A stretch of 10,856 nucleotides of DNA. Origin: an uncultured Devosia sp. GTDB lineage: Bacteria > Pseudomonadota > Alphaproteobacteria > Rhizobiales > Devosiaceae. The position numbers were made by a program, and so were the translations under genes. Under the pieces are notes generated by a model. The model saw nothing but the letters and a program-made list of their open reading frames with translations. It had not been told where the DNA came from and searched no databases. Below, piece after piece: positions 5,999 through 10,856 of this stretch (the stretch's first letter is position 1; every line of letters starts with the position of its first letter). The stretch spans positions 1-10,856 of the forward strand of contig CAKTFF010000042.1 in assembly GCA_934553185.1 (NCBI GenBank), in the 5' to 3' direction.

Positions 5999-7330
5999 CT
6001 AAGCAGGGCTGCCCGGTTCTTCGCGGGATGATTTGTAGATCATCGCCATTGCCATGGCATGCATCAGCCACACCACGAGATCGCGGGTCAGCAGCGTGGA
6101 CTCGGTGAAGTTGTGCCCGAGGCTGAACATCAGAATGGCGAACAACAGCGCACCGGTCTGCACCGAAATCGCCCGCGAGCTCGTCAGCCGCGCCAGGGGC
6201 GCCACGAAGAAGCCTACGAGAACCAGGATCAGTCCGGGGGCGCCCACCATGCCGAGCATGTCGAGATAACCATTGTGGCCGCTATACACGTTCTCCACCC
6301 AGGAGCTCGAGCTGACCAGCCGCTGGATCGGACCTTCCGGCCCAATGCCCCAGAGCGAGCCATAGCCTGATCCGAGCAGCCAGTTCTGCGAAATGAACTG
6401 CAGCAGAGCCGTCCAGATTTCACCGCGGCCCGTCACCGCTTCGGGCGTGGTGATGAAGTGGCTGATCGCGGTAAAAGCGCTGTTGATCTCGGGGCCGAAC
6501 AGCAGAAGCGAGACGGCAACAAGGAACACGGTGAAGGGCAGCAACAACCGACGGCCGCGCTCGCCGAGCAGCCCATAGAACATAGCGGCGAGCAGGCAGA
6601 CAAAGAACAGGCCAATCGAGGTCATGGACTGCGTGCCCCAAAGGAACACAGCTGCCAACCCGATCACCGGCCAGCGCGCCAGAGACGGCAGGAACCGCGG
6701 GCCGAGCAGCAGCACCAGCATGGTCACCGCCGTATAGGGGCCGGCATAATTCTTGTGGCCCATCGCCCCCTTCCAGTTTCCGGCAAGGCCGGGATCGCCA
6801 ATGATCTCGCCCGGCAGGTGAATGCCGCCGGACGTGCCGAAAACCCAGAACAGGTTGATGAAGAGGATCAGCACGCTCAGCTTGCCGAAGACGCGCAAGG
6901 CGCGCTGCGTGCCGGCCACTTCCACGGCGGCAAAGATGGCAGCCATCAGCATGGTGGTTAGCACCAGGCGGCGGAAGCCGTTGGCGGGATCGATGGCCCA
7001 GACCAGGCTCAGCCAGCACCAGCCGAGCGCCAGCATTGCCATGGCGGGAAACAGATACAGCCACCGCGCGCTGCGGCACACATAGAATGTCGTTGCCGCC
7101 GCCAGGATATAGCCGATCTGGCGCATGGAATCGCCTTCACCGCTGACCCCGCCGACCGTGTTAGCGCCGCGCGGCCCCACACAGGCCAAAAGAAACAACA
7201 ACACCAAGCACCAGGATGCAAACTTCGCCGACGCGTGTTCGCGATCAATCTCGGACGTTGTCGCGGCGGGGTATGAGATCGTGTCCAGCATGGTACGGCC
7301 CGGGTGAAGGTTCAACGGCACTGATACCAT
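5999..7330 (-). CDS. ExoQ/Wzy-like EPS polymerase (O-antigen ligase family membrane protein)
   Basis: An inner-membrane protein of 443 residues with roughly ten or more hydrophobic segments, of the O-antigen ligase/polymerase (Wzy_C) family. Such proteins join flipped, lipid-linked repeat units into polymer in the periplasm; ExoQ does this for succinoglycan. Family marks are GHKNYAG (191-197), then the large periplasmic loop with TGRGEIW (300-306), GSGYGS (320-325) and GHNGYLDML (351-359), and NFTES (407-411) near the end. The frame is open to 7402, but ATG at 7330 has AAGGGGAG about 6 bases upstream and is the best start. ATG at 7291 is possible but has no ribosome site. The gene is divergent from the second GT4 gene. 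A ligase of another glycan cannot be fully ruled out, but the flippase and glycosyltransferases nearby favour polymerase. Confidence 0.88.
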   Translation of the reverse strand: MVSVPLNLHPGRTMLDTISYPAATTSEIDREHASAKFASWCLVLLFLLACVGPRGANTVGGVSGEGDSMRQIGYILAAATTFYVCRSARWLYLFPAMAMLALGWCWLSLVWAIDPANGFRRLVLTTMLMAAIFAAVEVAGTQRALRVFGKLSVLILFINLFWVFGTSGGIHLPGEIIGDPGLAGNWKGAMGHKNYAGPYTAVTMLVLLLGPRFLPSLARWPVIGLAAVFLWGTQSMTSIGLFFVCLLAAMFYGLLGERGRRLLLPFTVFLVAVSLLLFGPEINSAFTAISHFITTPEAVTGRGEIWTALLQFISQNWLLGSGYGSLWGIGPEGPIQRLVSSSSWVENVYSGHNGYLDMLGMVGAPGLILVLVGFFVAPLARLTSSRAISVQTGALLFAILMFSLGHNFTESTLLTRDLVVWLMHAMAMAMIYKSSREEPGSPA

Positions 7331-7483
7331 ACCCACTCCCCTTGTGAGCGCAGAAAACGCATTGGAGCTGGGCGCGGGCGACTGGTGCACAGCCACGGGC
7401 AAATATGCTGTTTTAGCACATTGACGTGTACAATCCCCGGCGTGTGTCCTAGAGCACTCGCCAAATCAAGAGAGCGATGGGCA
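7331..7483. promoter_or_regulatory. Divergent intergenic region between the polymerase and the second GT4 gene
   Basis: A non-coding gap of 153 bases. An AT-rich core lies at about 7401-7434. TACAAT (7429-7434) is a good -10-like box for the plus strand, but no good -35 sits 16-18 bases upstream. TTGACG (7421-7426) is a good -35-like box, but what follows at 17-18 bases is poor. The element CTGTTTTAGCAC (7408-7419), a small dyad (TGCT...AGCA), resembles elements in the other two divergent gaps and here would lie over the -35 region of TACAAT. AAGGGGAG (minus strand, about 7336-7343) is the ribosome site of the polymerase gene. Confidence 0.4.
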
Positions 7484-8755
7484 ATGGCATCCTTGGACGG
7501 GACACTGGCGAAGGTCGCGCAAGCTGATGCGCCAAAGGCAGCGCCGCTGCTGATCGTTACGCATGTCCCCCTCCGCAAGGGGCCGCGCGGGCTGCAGATC
7601 GATGATCAAACAGCCGCGGAAATCCGCCAGTGGCTGCGCCATTTCGAGCGCATCACCTATATGGGCATCGCCGAAGACCATGCTGCCGGATCAAGCTCCA
7701 CGCGCTGGGTCGATATCGATGGCGACCCTGATTTTGCACGCTGCCGGATCATTGCCCTGCCCTATGCTTATCGGCCGCTGACCATGCTGCGCACGATGGG
7801 CCCCGTGCACCGGCAATTGCGCGAGGCGATCCCCCAGCATACCCATCTGATGTTCACCATCGGCGGCATTCTGGGCGACTGGCCGGCTTTGGCGTCGCTC
7901 GAAGCCTCACGGCAGGGCCGAGCCTTCGCCAACAAGGTGGATCGGGTCGAAGCAGAGGTGCTGGGTGAAAAGGCGGCGCGCCATCCCAGCGTGCTCCGGC
8001 GTCTCGCCGGCGCCGTTTACCTGCCCATGATGGAGCAGTTCACCCGCTTCGTTCTGCGCCGCAGCAGGGTGTCGCTCCTTCAGGGTCTCGACGTCTACAA
8101 CCACTACAAGCCCTTTTGCCGCGAGCCTTACGTCACCTATAATACCCATACCCATGTTGCGGATCGCATCAGCGGGGCTGATCTTGCTCAAAAGCGTGCG
8201 GCGATCGCCAGTGGCCGCCCGCTGCGCATCGTTTATGTGGGCCGCGCCGCCCCCATGAAAGGGCCGACGGACTGGCTCGATGTGCTCGACCGGCTCGACA
8301 GCCAAGGCGTTCCGTTTACGGCTACCTGGGTGGGTGATGGTCCCGATCTCCCCATGATGAGCGAGCGGGTCGCCGGCTCCTCCCTCAGCGGCAAGGTGCA
8401 TTTCCCCGGTTTCCAGAATGACCGCGAGGCGCTGCTGAAAACCCTGCGCGACAGCGACATGCTGATGTTCTGCCACAAGACGCTTGAATCCCCGCGCTGC
8501 CTCATCGAGTCGCTGGTGTCGGGTTGCCCGCTGGTCGGCTATGGCACCGATTATTCCCGCGGGCTCGTCGCGGCGCATGGCGGCGGCGCTTTTGTGCAAA
8601 TGAACGACATTGCCGGCCTCAGCGAAACGATCATCGCCCTCCATGCCGACCGCAGCGAGCTGTCGAGCCTTGTGGGCGCAGCGGCGACCAGCGGCCTCGA
8701 CTACAATGAGGACGCCATCTACGGCTATCGCGCCGGCTTGATGCAAAAAGCATAA
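7484..8755 (+). CDS. Glycosyltransferase family 4 (GT-B fold), second copy, diverged
   Basis: A cytoplasmic glycosyltransferase of 423 residues, likely adding a sugar to the EPS repeat unit. The C-terminal donor domain is clear: VGRAAPMKG (252-260), WVGDGPD (282-288), then ESPRCLIESLVSGCPLVGY (335-353). The usual EX7E pair is shifted here, with E335 and E342 seven positions apart instead of eight. The N-terminal half (PLLIVTHVPLR onward) is unlike that of the other GT4 in the window, so the two are not recent duplicates. I chose ATG at 7484, shortly before the first conserved strand. The frame is open back to 7385, but that stretch overlaps the likely promoter and is Cys-rich with no family look. 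The ribosome site is weak (AAGAGAG, about 8 or more bases upstream). The flippase gene follows after 11 bases, so the two are probably one operon. Confidence 0.85.
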   Translation: MASLDGTLAKVAQADAPKAAPLLIVTHVPLRKGPRGLQIDDQTAAEIRQWLRHFERITYMGIAEDHAAGSSSTRWVDIDGDPDFARCRIIALPYAYRPLTMLRTMGPVHRQLREAIPQHTHLMFTIGGILGDWPALASLEASRQGRAFANKVDRVEAEVLGEKAARHPSVLRRLAGAVYLPMMEQFTRFVLRRSRVSLLQGLDVYNHYKPFCREPYVTYNTHTHVADRISGADLAQKRAAIASGRPLRIVYVGRAAPMKGPTDWLDVLDRLDSQGVPFTATWVGDGPDLPMMSERVAGSSLSGKVHFPGFQNDREALLKTLRDSDMLMFCHKTLESPRCLIESLVSGCPLVGYGTDYSRGLVAAHGGGAFVQMNDIAGLSETIIALHADRSELSSLVGAAATSGLDYNEDAIYGYRAGLMQKA

Positions 8756-8766
8756 GGCGCCTCCCC

Positions 8767-10104
8767 GTGAATACAGTGGTCAAGCCAGGATCGGTCGCCG
8801 CCAAATTCATGTGGACGATCGGGCTTTATGCCGGTTCGCTCGCCGTCAAATTTTCGACCAGCATCTTTCTGTCCCGCCTGCTTGGCGCGGAAATCCTGGG
8901 CGTCATGGTTGTGGCGCAGGCTGTTCGCGTGGGCGCACAGCTGTTTGCCGATCTGGGCCTCGAACAGCACACCATCCACTACGCCAAGGGCGACGACCCC
9001 GATTATCTCAATACCGCCTGGTCCGTGCAGATTGCGCGCGGCATGATCATGTCGGTGGGCTGCCTGCTTTTGTCCCCACTTCTGTCGACCCTCTACGAGG
9101 TTCCCGTCGAGGTGTTCTATGCGGTCAGCGCCGCGCCGCTGATCCATTGCTTTGCCTCGACGGCGATGTTCACCCTGTCGCGCCAGCTCGACGTCAAGAT
9201 CCGCAATCTTTTTGAGTTCGTGATCGAGGTCGCGGGGCTCGCCGTCAATATCGGCCTCGCCATTGCCATGCCCACCGTCTGGGCGCCCGTGCTGGGCATG
9301 TTGCTGACGGTGGCTTTCCGCACCGTGCTCAGCTTTTTCCTGCCCCACCAGCGGCACAGGCTGCTTCTGCTTTGGGAGCATGTGCTCTCCATTTTGCGCT
9401 TCGGCCGCTGGATTGCCCTCTCGTCCCTGACGCTGTTTGTCAGCCTTTATCTGGACCGCCTTTATATCGGCAAGGAAGTCACCATCGCGACGCTCGGCGT
9501 GTACGGGCTGGCGCGCGCGGTCTCGGACCTGCCCATCGTTCTGGCCAGCCGGCTGGGCTACCAGATCGTTTTCCCGGTCTTTGCCGCCGAGCGCAACGGC
9601 ACCGGTGCAGGCATGGGCAAGCAGCTGTTCCGGACGCGCCAGTATTTCGTGCTTCTCGCCGCCTTGGGCACCGCCGTCCTGCTGGGCTGGTCCGATTGGG
9701 CCATTCGCATCCTTTACGGACCCGAGTTCCGCGAAGGTGGCTGGATGCTGTTTCTTTTGCTGCTCGGAACCTGGGCTGCCTTTCTCAGCAGCCTCAACGA
9801 CGCGGCCGTGATGGGCAAGGGCAAGCCGCAATTTGTCAGCGTCATCAACGTGTTGCGCATTGTCGGGCTGGTGGTCGCATTGCCCGTGGGTTTTGCGCTG
9901 GGTGGCTTGCCGGCGGCGATCCTGGGCATGGCCGTGGTCGAGGTCTGCCGCTATGGGCTGATCGCTGCCGCGCAGATCCGCCTGGGCGCGAGCTTTCTCC
10001 GGCAGGATGCCATCGGAACAGCGGCCATCGCCGTCTTCCTTGCCCTGTTCCTCCTGGCCCGGTCCTACCTGGGCCTGGGTGAACCCTGGACCGGCATGTA
10101 TTGA
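8767..10104 (+). CDS. Wzx-type polysaccharide flippase (MOP superfamily)
   Basis: An integral inner-membrane protein of 445 residues with about twelve hydrophobic segments, the usual size of Wzx/ExoT-like flippases. It would move the finished lipid-linked repeat unit from the cytoplasmic to the periplasmic face for polymerisation. The N-terminal pattern (KFMWTIGLYAG, then FLSRLLGAEILGVM at 34-47) is typical: an amphipathic start, the first helix, then a G-E-x-G-x-hydrophobic stretch. The start is GTG at 8767, 11 bases after the GT4 stop, with only a weak AAGG upstream. ATG at 8809 (residue 15) would cut into the first conserved segment and is less likely. The gene is convergent with the GT2 gene, 15 bases apart. 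Family call is firm; substrate is inferred from the neighbours. Confidence 0.88.
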   Translation: MNTVVKPGSVAAKFMWTIGLYAGSLAVKFSTSIFLSRLLGAEILGVMVVAQAVRVGAQLFADLGLEQHTIHYAKGDDPDYLNTAWSVQIARGMIMSVGCLLLSPLLSTLYEVPVEVFYAVSAAPLIHCFASTAMFTLSRQLDVKIRNLFEFVIEVAGLAVNIGLAIAMPTVWAPVLGMLLTVAFRTVLSFFLPHQRHRLLLLWEHVLSILRFGRWIALSSLTLFVSLYLDRLYIGKEVTIATLGVYGLARAVSDLPIVLASRLGYQIVFPVFAAERNGTGAGMGKQLFRTRQYFVLLAALGTAVLLGWSDWAIRILYGPEFREGGWMLFLLLLGTWAAFLSSLNDAAVMGKGKPQFVSVINVLRIVGLVVALPVGFALGGLPAAILGMAVVEVCRYGLIAAAQIRLGASFLRQDAIGTAAIAVFLALFLLARSYLGLGEPWTGMY

Positions 10105-10154
10105 TCAGCCGTCAGGCGCTCAGGCCGCGCGCTGCTCACGGTCGCGGCTGATCA
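10102..10154. terminator. Long inverted repeat across the third convergent junction
   Basis: TGATCAGCCG (10102-10111) and CGGCTGATCA (10145-10154) are perfect 10-base complements, 33 bases apart. The left arm begins with the TGA stop of the flippase gene. The stop of the minus-strand GT2 gene (TCA at 10120-10122) lies in the loop, and the right arm is inside its coding region. The G/C-rich loop may fold further. It could form a 3' hairpin on both transcripts. A protein-binding palindrome is an alternative, given the long spacing. Confidence 0.45.
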
Positions 10155-10856
10155 GGCCCCGCAGGCGCCGCCGGGTGGCGGGCGGCAGCAGCCACATCAT
10201 GGCGAAGGCAAAGCATTGCTGCGCCGTCGGCTTGCCCTTGCGCCAGGCCGCCTTCCACAAAACGGGAATGGCCGAGCGATCCCCGGCATCGGCGGCCGAA
10301 CGGGAAATGTTGAGAAGGCAAAAGCCCGAATAGGCACGTGGCGTCAAAAGATCGCCCAGCCCGTCGAGCCAGACCAGCGATTGCGGCCAGCGCTGCGTTC
10401 CGCTCAAGGAGGTCGCCACCGCCGTCCGGTAGTGGATCACCGTAGGCTCGAGCGCGGTCAGCAGCTGATAGCCGTGCTGCTTGACGGCGCGAATGGAGAT
10501 TTCCCATTCTTCGTGATGCATGCCGGCAAAGCCGAGCACGTCAAACAGGGCGCGTGGCGTCATCAGCGACGAGGTCTGCAGCCAGCTGCCGGTTTCCTTG
10601 AACCAAGCCTTGCGGTCGAACAGCCACTCGTCGATCGGCTCGCGCCCGTCATAAACACGGGTCGGCCAGATAAACGTGCCTTCGGGCATCACCACTTCGG
10701 TGCGGCTCACCACGATGGTTTTGGGGGTCAGGGGCAGGCGGAACTGCGTTTCGAGCTTGTCGGGCGTCCATTCATCGTCATCGTCGAGAAAGGCGACCCA
10801 TGGCGCGCTGGACGAGCGCGCGCCGTCATCACGGGTCTGCCCTGCCCCCAACTGGC
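10120..10856 (-). CDS. Glycosyltransferase family 2 (GT-A fold), 5' part missing at the window edge
   Basis: The minus-strand frame runs to the right edge without a real start, and 244 residues are visible. The TTG at 10851 lies inside a conserved stretch (QLGAGQTRDDGAR), so the true start must be outside the window. The marks are GAGQTRDDGAR followed by APWVAFLDDDDEW: the first is the donor-site loop before the helix, and the aspartates of FLDDDDEW include the metal-binding DXD of GT2 enzymes. The C-terminal half has a helical, Arg-rich tail ending in REQRAA. It probably transfers one sugar to the lipid-linked EPS unit on the cytoplasmic face. Only the first strands, perhaps some 60-70 residues, should be missing if length is normal. 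It is convergent with the flippase gene, so it belongs to a different transcript reading in from the right. Confidence 0.85.
   Translation of the reverse strand, partial: QLGAGQTRDDGARSSSAPWVAFLDDDDEWTPDKLETQFRLPLTPKTIVVSRTEVVMPEGTFIWPTRVYDGREPIDEWLFDRKAWFKETGSWLQTSSLMTPRALFDVLGFAGMHHEEWEISIRAVKQHGYQLLTALEPTVIHYRTAVATSLSGTQRWPQSLVWLDGLGDLLTPRAYSGFCLLNISRSAADAGDRSAIPVLWKAAWRKGKPTAQQCFAFAMMWLLPPATRRRLRGLISRDREQRAA

Noticed and set aside
7331..7402. Longer N-terminus for the polymerase starting at 7402
   Set aside because: The ATG at 7330 has a strong ribosome site, and the added residues do not form a membrane segment or known domain.
7385..7483. Longer N-terminus for the second GT4 starting at 7385
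   Set aside because: It would cross the AT-rich promoter-like core, is Cys-rich and does not look like a GT4 N-terminus.
8725..9831. Antisense frame of 368 codons over the flippase gene
   Set aside because: A mirror of the flippase codon bias. The translated product is low-complexity and charged, with no domain, whereas the sense frame is a typical membrane protein.
1..10856. CRISPR, tRNA, rRNA, transposon ends, phage defence genes or toxin-antitoxin pairs
   Set aside because: I looked on both strands and saw no regular spaced repeats, no tRNA-like cloverleaf and no matching proteins. The content is explained by an EPS locus.

Overview
The window is about 10.9 kb of GC-rich DNA from what looks like an alphaproteobacterium, probably of the Hyphomicrobiales (Rhizobium/Devosia-like). 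This placement is an inference from the strong G/C third-position bias and from the gene families: a PssD/PssE-type split glycosyltransferase, ExoZ-like acyltransferases and an ExoQ-like polymerase. I could not run a taxonomic search. The window is part of a Wzx/Wzy-type exopolysaccharide (EPS) locus. I see no RNA gene, CRISPR array, transposase or insertion-sequence end.

Layout, left to right. (1) The start of a minus-strand RTX-like calcium-binding protein runs off the left edge (2-217). (2) A 312-base divergent gap (218-529) is followed by a plus-strand run: a GT4 glycosyltransferase (530-1699), the overlapping Alg14-like/Alg13-like pair pssD-pssE (1689-2183 and 2180-2656), and an integral-membrane acyltransferase (2761-3846). 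(3) A minus-strand exported protein with GH12-like glucanase features (3862-4680) is convergent with the acyltransferase and divergent from a second, paralogous acyltransferase (4899-5963). (4) An ExoQ/Wzy-like polymerase lies on the minus strand (5999-7330). It is divergent from a second GT4 glycosyltransferase (7484-8755), which is followed by a Wzx-type flippase (8767-10104). (5) A minus-strand GT2 glycosyltransferase (10120-10856) runs off the right edge.

How the genes could work together: the GT4, GT2 and PssD/PssE enzymes would build a lipid-linked repeat unit on the cytoplasmic face. The two acyltransferases would decorate it. The flippase would move it across the inner membrane and the ExoQ-like enzyme would polymerise it in the periplasm. 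The exported GH12-like protein and perhaps the RTX protein could trim or bind the polymer. The priming sugar-phosphate transferase, the Wzc/ExoP-like chain-length regulator and the Wza/ExoF-like outer-membrane exporter are not in this window.

Two non-coding patterns stand out. All three convergent gene junctions carry a perfect inverted repeat of 8-10 bp that includes or encloses stop codons, so they look like compact bidirectional terminators. All three divergent gaps carry a similar short element, roughly CTGTT(T)YAGCWC, upstream of the plus-strand gene. No clearly novel system is visible. The most unusual content is the embedded GH12-like enzyme and these junction elements.
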